Source of the DNA: JAXMCK01 sp046349395
GTDB taxonomy: Bacteria > Pseudomonadota > Alphaproteobacteria > Geminicoccales > Geminicoccaceae
Length of the DNA stretch: 64,000 bases
Assembly: GCA_046349395.1 (NCBI GenBank)
Contig: JAXMCK010000003.1
Location: 682,001-746,000 of the forward strand
Reading direction: 5' to 3'
Made by a program: the position numbers and the translations under genes. Every line of letters begins with the position of its first letter. Position 1 is the first letter of the stretch. The notes under the pieces are model-generated. The model was not told the DNA's origin, ran no database searches, and worked only from the letters and a program-made list of their open reading frames with translations. Shown here in pieces: positions 1-8,553 of this stretch.

Positions 1-2083
1 TGAGGAACAGGCCATAGTCGAGACTGACGCCGACACCCAACAGAATGGCCACCAGATGCGCGATGCCGAGGCGCACATCAAGCAGGGACAGGATCGCCAG
101 GGTCAGCACCAGGGCCCCGCCGAGCGGCGCCAGCACCGGCAGGGCCTCCCGCCGCAAGGTCAGGCCGAGCAGGGCCACGACGAGGGCGAGGCCGCCCAGC
201 AGCCAGTGCAGGGCCGTGGCGATGCTGGCCGAGAGGATGCCTTCCGTCTCGCCCTTGATGTCGACGAAGGTGAGGCCGGGGCCATTCACTGCAGCCTTCA
301 CGGCAGCAGCATCGGTGACGTCGACGAGAGCCGCCACCCCGACCCATCCCTGGCCGGCAGGCGACAGCATCGCGTGCAGCCGCGCGCGCAGCGTCTCCGG
401 CATCGGGTCGCCCGGCAGCACCGGCGGCAGCGTCCGCTGCGCGGCGGTATCGGCGAGGAAGGGATCGAAGCCGGAGGCCTTGAACGGCAGGCCGGCTGCC
501 GCCTCGGTGAGCCGTTCCTGGAGGTCGGCGCTTGCGGGAATGGCGGCCTGCCGCCGCGCCTGAGTCGCTGCACTCGGCAGCAGCAGGCTCGGCAACTCGT
601 ACGATTTCAGGGCCCCGCGCTCGCGCAACGGCTGCAGGGTCGTGTCGAGCGTCTCGGACGCCTGCAGGACGGCCTGCGCATCATCACCCGAAATGGCCAC
701 GAGGTAGCGGACGTCGGGTGCCCCGAGTTGCCGGCGCAGTTCCTCGTCGAGATTGCGGTCCGCTGCAGGAATCTGACCCAGCGTCGCGAGGTCCGTCTCC
801 CAGCGCGGCGCACCGCCGAGGACGAGCCACAGCGCGGCCACACCGGTGATGACGGTCAGCGGCAGGAGCAGTCGCCCGAAGATTGCCGGGACCGGAAGCG
901 ACTGGTCGCGCAGCTTCGCCTCACCGAGGAGCAGGGGCAGGACCCAGCGCGTGACGGAGGCCGCCACCACGAGGCCAATTGCCGCGAACAGGCCCAGCTG
1001 CGACAGGCCCGGAAACGGCGAGAAGAGCATGGCCAGAAGGCCCAGCGTCGCCGCGCCGACGGCCAGCAGCAGCGGCGCCCCGATCCGCCTTGCCGTCTCG
1101 CGCATCGGCTCGTCGCCACGATGCTGGCCCATCAGCAGCAGCGGGTAGTCGACGGCCACCCCCAGCATGGTCATCCCGAAGCCCAGCGTGATGCCGTGGA
1201 CGAAGCCGTCCACCGCCTGCACCGCGAGTGCCGCGACCGCGGTGCCCGCCATGAGCGGGATGCCGGCCGCCGCCAGCGCCTGCACGGAGCGGTAGCGCAG
1301 CAGCAGGAACGCGACGATGCCGACCACGGCCAGCGTCGACACGAGTCGGACGTCACCCTCGATCGCCTCGGCCGACCGCACCGCGAAGACACCGGGTCCG
1401 CTCACCAGCAGTTCGGCACCACCCGGATCAGACGCAGCGAAGGCGCTGTCGACGGCCGCGATGGCTCGGCGCTGCGACTCGAGATCGAGCGCCTTCGCAT
1501 CGGTGCGCGCCAGCAGCAGCGCCCGCCTGCCGTCGTCGCTGAACCAGACGCCGTCGCGGGTCTGCAGGTTCGAACTGCCGACCCAGCTGCCGACCAGCTT
1601 GTAGAAGGCGCCGATCGGATCGCGGAACCCGTAGCGCTTGACGAGGAACGAGGTAGATCCGCCCAGCTCGCGCAGCAGCCCCTGAAGGTCCTGGCGCAGG
1701 CTCGGCACCGTGAACGCGTCGGCGGTCGTCGCCGGGCTCAGCAGGTAGCGGTGATCCAGGAGGAACCGCTCCTCCGCGCTGTCGAGGCCCGTGGTGCCGT
1801 TGGCGACGAAGCGGAACTGCCCGCTCGCCCCGAGGCCCGCCGCCAGCGCCTTGCTGAGCCGCGCTAGGTCCTGCTGCGGCGCGTTCTCGACCCCGATCAG
1901 CAGCAGGGAGGCTGCCGTACCGGTCTGCAGCTGATCGAGCAGGAACGCGGCCGCCGGCGTTTCCGGCCGCGGCAGGAAGTCCGCCATCTCGGTGCGCACG
2001 GTGACGAGCTTGCCGAAGGTGACGGCGACCATCGCCACGAGTGCCACGAACACCGCCGCGAGCAGGCCGCCCCTGGACCTCAC
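1..2083 (-). CDS. MMPL/RND-family exporter, partial (3' end outside window)
   Basis: The minus strand is open from a GTG at 2083 to the window edge (694 codons seen). A hydrophobic N-terminal segment follows the start, then a soluble periplasmic-type domain of about 200 residues. After that come clustered membrane helices near residue 250 onward and a second soluble domain, followed by a second helix bundle starting just before the edge. This half-repeat plan is that of RND/MMPL lipid exporters. The GTG overlaps the stop of the LolA-like gene (GTGA), so the two are translationally coupled. In aryl polyene and related clusters an MMPL protein next to a LolA-like protein and an acyl-ligase is proposed to move the lipid product to the cell surface. 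Substrate is inferred from context only. Confidence 0.85.
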   Translation of the reverse strand, partial: MRSRGGLLAAVFVALVAMVAVTFGKLVTVRTEMADFLPRPETPAAAFLLDQLQTGTAASLLLIGVENAPQQDLARLSKALAAGLGASGQFRFVANGTTGLDSAEERFLLDHRYLLSPATTADAFTVPSLRQDLQGLLRELGGSTSFLVKRYGFRDPIGAFYKLVGSWVGSSNLQTRDGVWFSDDGRRALLLARTDAKALDLESQRRAIAAVDSAFAASDPGGAELLVSGPGVFAVRSAEAIEGDVRLVSTLAVVGIVAFLLLRYRSVQALAAAGIPLMAGTAVAALAVQAVDGFVHGITLGFGMTMLGVAVDYPLLLMGQHRGDEPMRETARRIGAPLLLAVGAATLGLLAMLFSPFPGLSQLGLFAAIGLVVAASVTRWVLPLLLGEAKLRDQSLPVPAIFGRLLLPLTVITGVAALWLVLGGAPRWETDLATLGQIPAADRNLDEELRRQLGAPDVRYLVAISGDDAQAVLQASETLDTTLQPLRERGALKSYELPSLLLPSAATQARRQAAIPASADLQERLTEAAAGLPFKASGFDPFLADTAAQRTLPPVLPGDPMPETLRARLHAMLSPAGQGWVGVAALVDVTDAAAVKAAVNGPGLTFVDIKGETEGILSASIATALHWLLGGLALVVALLGLTLRREALPVLAPLGGALVLTLAILSLLDVRLGIAHLVAILLGVGVSLDYGLFL

Positions 2084-2652
2084 GGATCGTAGGCGACGGT
2101 CATGCGCGTGGAATCGCCCCCGGTCTCGGTGGTCAGCACCTCGGTCACCGCCGCCTTCTCGCCCGTCAGCTCGACCACCTTCACGAGCCGCCGGGCCGCC
2201 TCGTCGCGCGGCACCAGCGTCAGCCGCCAATGCGCCTCGTCGCCCTCGAAGCCGACGCTGAACAGGGCGCGCAGCGTGGTCAAGTCGCCGGCGAGCGTCG
2301 CGCGGAAGGCCTCGGTCAGCGCTCGCAGCTCGGGCGCGCTCGCAAGGTCGAAGCTGCGCGTCATGTTCTCGTCGGGCCGCGAGTAGACGAGCACGTCGCC
2401 ATCGACGACCAGGGACTCCTTCGTCGGCGTGTCCGTGTGCCGCTCCAACCTGGAAGGGGCGACGTAGACGAGCCGGCCCCGGCTGACCAAGGGCTCGGTC
2501 AAGGAGGCGAGGCTCTTCTCCTCGACGAAGCTCGCCCGCGCGGAGCGAACCGCACGCATGCCGTCCATCATCTGATCGATGGGGGCGGCCGCGGCCGCCT
2601 CAGGCAGGAGCAGGGCGGCGACCAGCGCCAGCCGTCGGATCCCAGAAATCAT
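2080..2652 (-). CDS. LolA-like outer-membrane lipoprotein carrier protein
   Basis: A 190-residue protein starting MISGIRRLALVAALLLP, with a clear signal peptide (hydrophobic core then AAAAAP). The body has the beta-rich pattern of LolA-like proteins found beside MMPL exporters. The ATG at 2652 is chosen over an upstream ATG at 2751 because the signal peptide begins here. The gene overlaps the end of the acyltransferase gene by 53 nt and the exporter start by 4 nt. A role in periplasmic transit of a lipid to the outer membrane is inferred from family and neighbours. It is unlikely to be the housekeeping LolA, which is normally next to ftsK. Confidence 0.75.
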   Translation of the reverse strand: MISGIRRLALVAALLLPEAAAAAPIDQMMDGMRAVRSARASFVEEKSLASLTEPLVSRGRLVYVAPSRLERHTDTPTKESLVVDGDVLVYSRPDENMTRSFDLASAPELRALTEAFRATLAGDLTTLRALFSVGFEGDEAHWRLTLVPRDEAARRLVKVVELTGEKAAVTEVLTTETGGDSTRMTVAYDP

Positions 2653-3511
2653 AGAAATTGAACCAGTTGAAGGGATGCGCCCGGCACCTCGTCTCGACGG
2701 CCCGCATATAGCGCTGCGCCCAGCCGGCCAGCTCCGATTCGCGTGCGCCACGGCGCAGGATCACACGCTCCGCCAGAAGCTCCAATTCCACGCGGTAGCG
2801 TCGGTGCCCGGTGTGCAGCCCGAAGAACAGCACCACCGGCGCACCCACCGCGGCCGCCAGCGCCAGCGGTCCCGTCGGCACCAACGCCACGGTCCCCAGG
2901 AACTCCGTTGATGCCATACGCCCCGGACCCACCGCCCGGTCGCCCAGGATCCCGACGATCCCGCCGGCATCCACGGCTTCCTTCACCCGCAGTGCCGCAT
3001 CGGGCGCGCCGATCGCGATCACCCGCACATCCGGTGCGAGCCGGCCCAGAAAGCCGTTCAGGAGCGGCGCACTCGGCTCGTACATGGCGAGGTGCACCGG
3101 CACCGGACAATGCCGCTCCCCGACCGCCCGGAACACCTCGAAGCAGCCCACATGCGCGCCCAGCAGGATGAAGCCGCGCTCCTCCCCGACCAGCCGCTCG
3201 ACGACCTCTAGGCCCTGGACCTCGACATTGAACAGGTCGAGCCGTCCCAGGCGCAGCATCGCCCGGTCGAGAATCGTCATCGCGAAGGTGAGGAAATGCC
3301 GGAACCGTTCGCCGAGACGCGGCGGACGCCCCAGCACCCGCGTCAGATAGGCGGCCGAAGCCCGCCGGGCCTCGCCGACCACGAGAAAGAAGTAGAGGGC
3401 GATCGGGTAGAGCAGCAGCTCCGCGATTGCCAAACCGCCATGTCGGACGAGCCACAGCATGAAGTCCAGCAGGGTCGAACTGCCGCGTTCCGGCCGGCTC
3501 GCCCATGTCAT
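2600..3511 (-). CDS. LpxL/HtrB-like lysophospholipid acyltransferase
   Basis: A 303-residue protein with an N-terminal hydrophobic segment and an H-x4-E signature (HVGCFE) typical of the LpxL/HtrB acyltransferase fold. These membrane-associated enzymes transfer an acyl chain from ACP or CoA to a glycolipid. In aryl polyene clusters a homologue is thought to attach or cap the polyene chain. The ATG at 3511 overlaps the TGA of the upstream AMP-ligase (ATGA). Length is normal for the family. The acceptor is unknown. Confidence 0.8.
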   Translation of the reverse strand: MTWASRPERGSSTLLDFMLWLVRHGGLAIAELLLYPIALYFFLVVGEARRASAAYLTRVLGRPPRLGERFRHFLTFAMTILDRAMLRLGRLDLFNVEVQGLEVVERLVGEERGFILLGAHVGCFEVFRAVGERHCPVPVHLAMYEPSAPLLNGFLGRLAPDVRVIAIGAPDAALRVKEAVDAGGIVGILGDRAVGPGRMASTEFLGTVALVPTGPLALAAAVGAPVVLFFGLHTGHRRYRVELELLAERVILRRGARESELAGWAQRYMRAVETRCRAHPFNWFNFYDFWDPTAGAGRRPAPA

Positions 3512-5079
3512 GCCGAGGCGACGTGACCGCCGGCGATCTGCCGGCCGCGGACCCGGCAGACGAAGGCGCAGCCGCCGTCCGCGCGCCGCTCGATCGAGAT
3601 GTCCAGCGGATCGCCGGGCAGGACCGCTCCGCTGAACTTTACCCGCTTCAGCCTCACGGGCGTGGGCAGATCGCAGCGCCGCAGCACCTCCGCCAGCAGA
3701 ACCGCACCCGGCACGATCGGCCGTCCCTCGAAATGCCCGTCCAGTGCCGGATCGTCCGCCGCCACGACGAATGGCTCCGCCGTCGCCGCCAGCAGATCCT
3801 CCCGCTTCAGCTTGCCGATCGCGTTGCGCGGCATCGCCGCCACCTTGATCACGCGGCGCGGCAGGAAGGGTGCCGAGATCCTCGACCGGAGCTCGCCCAG
3901 GATCTCCTGTTCGCTCCGGTCCGGCGCCACGACCATCACCGACAGCCGCGACTGCGGGTTGCTGTCGAGGTCCTCCGGCGGGGCGAAGGCGCCGTCGAGC
4001 ACGCCATCGATCCCGAGCAGGGCCGCGTTCAGCGCCGCCAGGGAAGCGCGCTTGCCGGCCACCTTCACCATGTCGGCCCGCCGGCCCAGCAACCGGAAGG
4101 AGCCGTCCGCCTCGACCTCGATCGCATCGGCGAGGGCCACCGGCGCCGGCAATTCGGCGACGCTGGCCCGGGTCTCGTCACCCTCCGTCCTCAGCAAAAC
4201 CGTCCGGTAGGGCCGCCACGACGGGCCGTCCACCGTCCGCCGGCTCGCGATCGATCCGACCTCGGTGGCCCCATAGATCTCCAGCACGCGCGTGCCCCAG
4301 GCCCGCTCCCCCTCGGCCGCCAGCTCCGCCGAGAGCGGCGCCGTCGCCGAGATCACGCCGGCCAGCGGCGGCAGCGAGCGACCGGATGTCAGGAGCGCCC
4401 GGAGCTGGAGCGGCGTCGTCACCAGCAGCCGCGGTCCCGGCACGGCTTCCAGCGCCGCCGCGACGTCCTCGGGATAGAGATAGGGTCCGCTGAAGCTCGA
4501 CACAGGCGCATGCAAAGGCAGCAGCACGCTCGTCTCGAGGCCGTACATGTGCTGCGGCGGCACCGTGGCCACGACGGCATGCCCATCCAGCCCGAAACGC
4601 TCCGAGGCCGCCCGAGTGCATGCGACCAGCGCCGCCCATGGCTTCGGGTGTGCGACGGGTGCCCCGGTGCTGCCGGAGGTGAAGACCAGGGCGGCCAGCT
4701 GCGAGCCCTCGATCTCCGGCACCGCCGTCGCTGGCTCCGCGCCCAGCCGAACCTCTCGATGATTCACACCGGGGATGGGCGCCTCACTGCCCGGATCGCC
4801 CACTGCCGTGCACGGCCCATAGTCGGCCGCCAGCGACGCCAGCCTCGCCGGTGCCTGATCGCTCGACAGCAGCGTCACGAGCCCGCGCCGCAGCGCCGCC
4901 GCGAACGCCACGAGGAAGGCATAGCGCTCCTGGCAGAGATTGAGGACGTGGCCTTCGCCCGGCAGATCCGCCGCCAGCCGCTCGACGTCGCCGAGAAAGT
5001 GCGCGGCCGGCACCGGCTCGCCGCTGCGCCCACGGAAGAGCAACGCCTCCGGGTCACGGTCGGTGAGCGGCAGGCGCAC
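3508..5079 (-). CDS. AMP-dependent acyl/aryl ligase fused to a FabA-like dehydratase (hotdog) domain
   Basis: A 523-residue protein. Residues 1-430 form an adenylating enzyme: TSGSTG at 134-139 (P-loop), YGATEVG at 269-275, and a C-terminal IGKLKRE at 421-427 with the catalytic-type lysine. Residues 435-523 form a separate domain with GHFEGRPIVPG at 448-458, the signature of FabA/FabZ-like 3-hydroxyacyl-ACP dehydratases. The start is a GTG directly after the TAG of the acyl carrier protein gene. In aryl polyene systems the ligase loads a starter acid on ACP and a separate small dehydratase makes the double bonds; here both lie on one chain. The substrate acid is not visible from sequence. Confidence 0.85.
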   Translation of the reverse strand: MRLPLTDRDPEALLFRGRSGEPVPAAHFLGDVERLAADLPGEGHVLNLCQERYAFLVAFAAALRRGLVTLLSSDQAPARLASLAADYGPCTAVGDPGSEAPIPGVNHREVRLGAEPATAVPEIEGSQLAALVFTSGSTGAPVAHPKPWAALVACTRAASERFGLDGHAVVATVPPQHMYGLETSVLLPLHAPVSSFSGPYLYPEDVAAALEAVPGPRLLVTTPLQLRALLTSGRSLPPLAGVISATAPLSAELAAEGERAWGTRVLEIYGATEVGSIASRRTVDGPSWRPYRTVLLRTEGDETRASVAELPAPVALADAIEVEADGSFRLLGRRADMVKVAGKRASLAALNAALLGIDGVLDGAFAPPEDLDSNPQSRLSVMVVAPDRSEQEILGELRSRISAPFLPRRVIKVAAMPRNAIGKLKREDLLAATAEPFVVAADDPALDGHFEGRPIVPGAVLLAEVLRRCDLPTPVRLKRVKFSGAVLPGDPLDISIERRADGGCAFVCRVRGRQIAGGHVASA

Positions 5080-5352
5080 CTAGCGCGTCCGCATACGCTC
5101 GATGTGCGCCGTCAGGGCCCGCAGCGAGGCGAAGATCTTGTGGTTCTGCTCGTCGTCGGAGGTCAGCTCGAAGCCGTAGCGCTTCGACACTGCGAGCGCG
5201 ATCTCGAGCGCGTCGATCGAATCGAGGCCGAGACCGTCGCCGAACAAAGGTGCCTGCGGATCGATCTCGCCCGGTGCCACTTCGAGGTTCAGCTGCTCGA
5301 CGATGAGGGCGGCCACCTCCTGCTCCATCGCCGCTGCCTGTGACAGATCCAC
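5080..5352 (-). CDS. acyl carrier protein
   Basis: A 90-residue acidic protein with the 4'-phosphopantetheine site GLDSIDALE, attachment serine at residue 45. This is a dedicated carrier protein rather than the housekeeping AcpP, judged by its place at the head of the lipid operon. It is followed immediately by the AMP-ligase (stop TAG abuts the GTG start). It presumably carries the growing acyl or aryl-polyene chain for the ligase/dehydratase and the acyltransferases nearby. An internal ATG at codon 9 is a possible alternative start. Confidence 0.9.
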   Translation of the reverse strand: MDLSQAAAMEQEVAALIVEQLNLEVAPGEIDPQAPLFGDGLGLDSIDALEIALAVSKRYGFELTSDDEQNHKIFASLRALTAHIERMRTR

Positions 5353-5412
5353 TCTCCCGATGCTGGGCCGGGCGCGATATGCCAGCGATACCGCCCGACC
5401 TCAAGCGACAGG

Positions 5413-6207
5413 ATGATGCCGCTCCCCCTCCGCGCCAAGGACCTGGCCGCCTTGCCGGCGACGATCAGCCTGACCGTCGACGTCGAGGATCTGGCCGGCG
5501 ACGGCACCCGTTATGCCGCCATGACCCGCCGCCTCCTCGACCTGTTCGCCCGCCACAGGAGCCTGGGCACCTTCTTCGTCGTCGGCGAGGTCGCCCAGAC
5601 GAATCCCGCTCTCGTCCGCGATATCGCCGCCTCAGGCCATGAGATCGGCTCGCATTCCTATCGCCACAGCCGCCTCCGCGACGAGGATCCAGCCACCTAC
5701 GCCGCCACCATGCGCGACCATCGCCGCCTGCTCGAAGATCTGTCGGGTGCCCCCGTCCGCGGCTTCCGCGCCCCGTTCTTCTCGCTGACCGAGGCCACGT
5801 CCTGGGCCGCCGATGCCCTGGCGGCGGCTGGCTTCCGCTACTCTGCCAGCACAATACCGGGCACCGACGTTCCGGCGACGCCGTTTTCCTGGCCGTCGGG
5901 CATCGTCGAGCTGCCCTGCCCCGTGGGCCGGGTCGGTCCCTTCCGCCTGCCGTTCCTGGGCGGCATGTACCTGCGCTACCTCCCCCGCTGGCGGATCGCC
6001 GAGGCCGCTCGAACCTGCAGCGCACGGCCCGTCTGGAGCCACGTCCACCCCTACGACATCGATGCCGACGAGCCCTTCCACCGCTATCCGGGTCACGGCC
6101 TGACGGCGAGCTTCTTCCTCTGGTGGAACCGCAAGAACGCGCTGCAGCACCTCGACCTGCTGCTGCAGGGCCGCCGCTCCCTGCCGCTGGGCTCCCTCGT
6201 GCCGTGA
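5413..6207 (+). CDS. polysaccharide deacetylase family protein (NodB fold)
   Basis: A 264-residue protein. The NodB motif 1 is TVDVEDL (Asp23, Asp26) and motif 2 is HSYRH (His81 and His85), the metal ligands. A later RAPFFS segment matches motif 3. The arrangement resembles deacetylases of the PEP-CTERM/exopolysaccharide type. No signal peptide is evident, so a cytoplasmic or membrane-proximal role is possible. It is divergent from the ACP operon and its TGA overlaps the GTG of the methyltransferase gene. Substrate is unknown; an N-acetylated sugar headgroup is one possibility given the glycosyltransferase nearby. Confidence 0.8.
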   Translation: MMPLPLRAKDLAALPATISLTVDVEDLAGDGTRYAAMTRRLLDLFARHRSLGTFFVVGEVAQTNPALVRDIAASGHEIGSHSYRHSRLRDEDPATYAATMRDHRRLLEDLSGAPVRGFRAPFFSLTEATSWAADALAAAGFRYSASTIPGTDVPATPFSWPSGIVELPCPVGRVGPFRLPFLGGMYLRYLPRWRIAEAARTCSARPVWSHVHPYDIDADEPFHRYPGHGLTASFFLWWNRKNALQHLDLLLQGRRSLPLGSLVP

Positions 6208-6947
6208 GCGAGCCGACCGCACCGCACCCCGTCCTCGGCCGGTTCTATCAGGAGCCCGGGCTACGCAGCGCCTATGTCCGCAACCTGTTCGACGGGACGG
6301 CCGCCGACTACGACCTGATCAACGCCCTGATGTCGTGGGGCTCGGGCGGCTGGTACCGGCGCCGCATGCTGGAGGAGGCCGGCCTGCGCCCCGGCCACGC
6401 CATGCTCGACGTCGCCACGGGCACCGGCCTGACCGCGATCGAGGCCCGCGGTATCGTCGGCCCCGGCGGCAGCGTCACCGGGGTCGACCTCAGTGCCGGC
6501 ATGCTGGCCGTCGCCCGAGGCCGCGACGCCGCGCACCTGCTGGTGCAGGGCAGCGCCGACGCGCTGCCCTTCGCCCCCGGCAGCTTCGACTTCGCGGCCA
6601 TGGGCTACGCCCTGCGTCACGTCCAGGACCTGACCCGCTTCTTCGCCGAGCTCGCCCGCGTCCTGCGCCCCGACGGCATCGTCCTGATCCTGGAGTTGGG
6701 CCAGCCCACCCGTGAGCCCACCCGCTCCCTCGCGCGGCTCTATCTGCGCCACGTGGTGCCCGCGCTCTCCTTACTTGCCACCCGCAAGCCTCTGGCGCGC
6801 GAGCTGATGGACTATTACTGGGCCACGATCGAGGCCTGCGCCCCGCCCGAGCGCATCCTGGCGGCGATGACGGCCGGCGGCCTCGCCGATCCGACGCTCA
6901 GCGTGGAGCTGGGACTGCTGCGGGCCTATCGCGCGACAAAGCCCTGA
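6204..6947 (+). CDS. UbiE/COQ5-family class I SAM methyltransferase
   Basis: The start is the GTG at 6204 overlapping the deacetylase stop (GTGA), giving 247 residues. The SAM-binding motif I is DVATGTGLTA, followed by an acidic VDLSAGML loop, and YALRH matches the UbiE-type motif. The N-terminal AYVRNLFDGTAADYDLIN is characteristic of UbiE/MenG enzymes. Placement in a lipid cluster suggests it methylates an aryl or quinone-like precursor (as the methylated headgroup of some aryl polyenes) rather than being housekeeping UbiE, but this is inference. The last 50 nt overlap the 3' end of the convergent glycosyltransferase gene. Confidence 0.8.
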   Translation: MSEPTAPHPVLGRFYQEPGLRSAYVRNLFDGTAADYDLINALMSWGSGGWYRRRMLEEAGLRPGHAMLDVATGTGLTAIEARGIVGPGGSVTGVDLSAGMLAVARGRDAAHLLVQGSADALPFAPGSFDFAAMGYALRHVQDLTRFFAELARVLRPDGIVLILELGQPTREPTRSLARLYLRHVVPALSLLATRKPLARELMDYYWATIEACAPPERILAAMTAGGLADPTLSVELGLLRAYRATKP

Positions 6948-7659
6948 GCCCCGCCTCCGTCACGAGCCGGAGGTGCATCCAGGTCAGCAGGACGTTGTCC
7001 CGCACGTAGCGGAAATGGCTGACCCCGCCCTCCTCGGAGCTGAGATAAACGACCGGTGTCCGCAGGTTCACCGCCGGCACGCCCGCCCAGCACAGCCGCA
7101 CCGCCGCCTCGGCATCGAAATCGTACCGGCGCATCCAGCGCACGCGCACCATGATCCGCAGCAGCGGCAGAATGGGGTAGACGCGGAACCCGAAGAGCGA
7201 GTCCTCGATCGCCCCTTGGGTCTCCAGACCCGTCCACCAGTTCGACACCCGCCGTCCCTTGACCCGCAGTGCCGGTGCCTCCGGTCCGAAGTCGGGCACG
7301 CCCAGGATCATGGCCTCCGGGTTCGCGATCGAGGCCGCCATGAAGCCGGCGATGGCGGCCGCCGGATGCTGGCCGTCGGCGTCCATGGTGAGGGCATGGG
7401 TGAAGCCCTCGGCGTGCGCCAGCTTCAGGCCGTGGAGGATGGCTGCTCCCTTGCCCCGGTTGGTCGGCAGCACTTCCACCCTGAGGTCCGGATCGTCCTT
7501 CGCCCGGGCAAGCAGCGGAGCTTCGCTACCGTCCGTGCTGCCGTCGACGACCACCCACACCGGCGACCAGACCTCCCGCGCTTCGGCAACGGTTCGCTCG
7601 AGCCTGGGCCCGGTATCGTAGCTGGGGATCAGAACGAGATGCCGGCTCGATATCGTCAC
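6898..7659 (-). CDS. family 2 glycosyltransferase
   Basis: A 253-residue protein beginning at the GTG at 7659, which overlaps the stop of the upstream acyltransferase (GTGA). Motifs are LIPSYDTG near the N terminus, VDGSTDGS and the metal-binding DADGQ, the order seen in GT2 enzymes that use nucleotide or polyprenyl sugars. No C-terminal membrane helices are obvious. A homologous GT2 is common in aryl polyene clusters. The gene ends inside the convergent methyltransferase gene, a 50-nt antisense overlap. Confidence 0.82.
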   Translation of the reverse strand: MTISSRHLVLIPSYDTGPRLERTVAEAREVWSPVWVVVDGSTDGSEAPLLARAKDDPDLRVEVLPTNRGKGAAILHGLKLAHAEGFTHALTMDADGQHPAAAIAGFMAASIANPEAMILGVPDFGPEAPALRVKGRRVSNWWTGLETQGAIEDSLFGFRVYPILPLLRIMVRVRWMRRYDFDAEAAVRLCWAGVPAVNLRTPVVYLSSEEGGVSHFRYVRDNVLLTWMHLRLVTEAGLRALSRDRPAAVPAPR

Positions 7660-8459
7660 GTCGGGAGCCGGGTCCGGAAGTAATCGTCCAACGTCGTCGG
7701 CAGGTCCCGCCTCGGCGTGCCGGCCGGCAGACGCGGGCCGAGGGTGATGCGGTAGCGAAGTGGCAATGACGGCATCCTGAACAGGGAAACGCCCTTTCCC
7801 AGGAACGTCGAGCTGGCCTCGATCACGATGATCTGCACCGGCGCCTGAGCCTCGCTCGCGATCAGGGCGAAGCCGCCCATGATGGGGCCGACCGGTCGCT
7901 GCACGGTACGTGTGCCCTCCGGAAAGAGCAGCAGCTGCTGTCCGCGATGCAGCCGCTCTACCGCACCCTTGACCAGTGCTACCGTGGCATCGTTGCGAAT
8001 GTATCCGGCGAGCCGGATAACGCTGCCGAAGAGCATGCTGTCCCACAGGGCGGCCTTGGTGATGCAGACCACCCGGGGCAGGCGAGAGGCGATGAGCACC
8101 ACGTCGAGCAGGGTAGGGTGGTTCGGCGTCAGGATCAGCCCAGGCTCCGAGCGCAGGCCGTTCAACGCGTCGAGGTCGAACTCCGCCACCCCTAAGCCGG
8201 CCATCATCGCCAGCAGCCACCTGCATCCCCGCATCAGGTAGCGTTGCCCGAACCGCTCCGTGCGTGCGCCGCCAGGTAGCAGGTTCAACAGCAGGGCAAA
8301 TCCGTTCCAGGCGAGGATCATCGCCCCGGCGATGCCAAGAGCGGCATAGAACCTGGGGGAATCGACGAATGCCCGTCGCAGTGCCGACCCGTGTGACGCA
8401 CGCTCGTTTCGGCTGGCCGTGTGGGCGTTCCGGGTCTCAGCGAAGTGGACCATCACCAA
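7656..8459 (-). CDS. PlsC-like 1-acylglycerol-3-phosphate acyltransferase
   Basis: A 267-residue protein with a membrane helix at residues 38-62. It has the acyltransferase box NHPTLLD (H114-x4-D119) and the phosphate-binding motif FPEGTR at 179-184. Together these define the PlsC/AGPAT family. It heads the minus-strand pair with the glycosyltransferase. In aryl polyene clusters a PlsC-like enzyme is proposed to assemble the glycerolipid anchor. It is probably not the housekeeping PlsC because of this context. The first ATG is used; a second ATG lies at codon 3. Confidence 0.83.
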   Translation of the reverse strand: MVMVHFAETRNAHTASRNERASHGSALRRAFVDSPRFYAALGIAGAMILAWNGFALLLNLLPGGARTERFGQRYLMRGCRWLLAMMAGLGVAEFDLDALNGLRSEPGLILTPNHPTLLDVVLIASRLPRVVCITKAALWDSMLFGSVIRLAGYIRNDATVALVKGAVERLHRGQQLLLFPEGTRTVQRPVGPIMGGFALIASEAQAPVQIIVIEASSTFLGKGVSLFRMPSLPLRYRITLGPRLPAGTPRRDLPTTLDDYFRTRLPT

Positions 8460-8553
8460 GCCTCGGCGGCCTGCCTGCTCTCGCCGCCATCAGATGCCCT
8501 GTCGCTCACGCTTATTGGACAAGCGTGGGCTCCTGTCACCAACGGTCGGAGGC

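Noticed and set aside
56..1867. 603-codon plus-strand frame at the left edge
   Set aside because: The minus strand encodes a coherent MMPL exporter here. The plus-strand translation is Arg/Gln-rich and has no domain features.
3505..5343. 612-codon plus-strand frame
   Set aside because: It is the antisense shadow of the AMP-ligase/dehydratase and ACP genes, with an Arg/Gln-rich translation.
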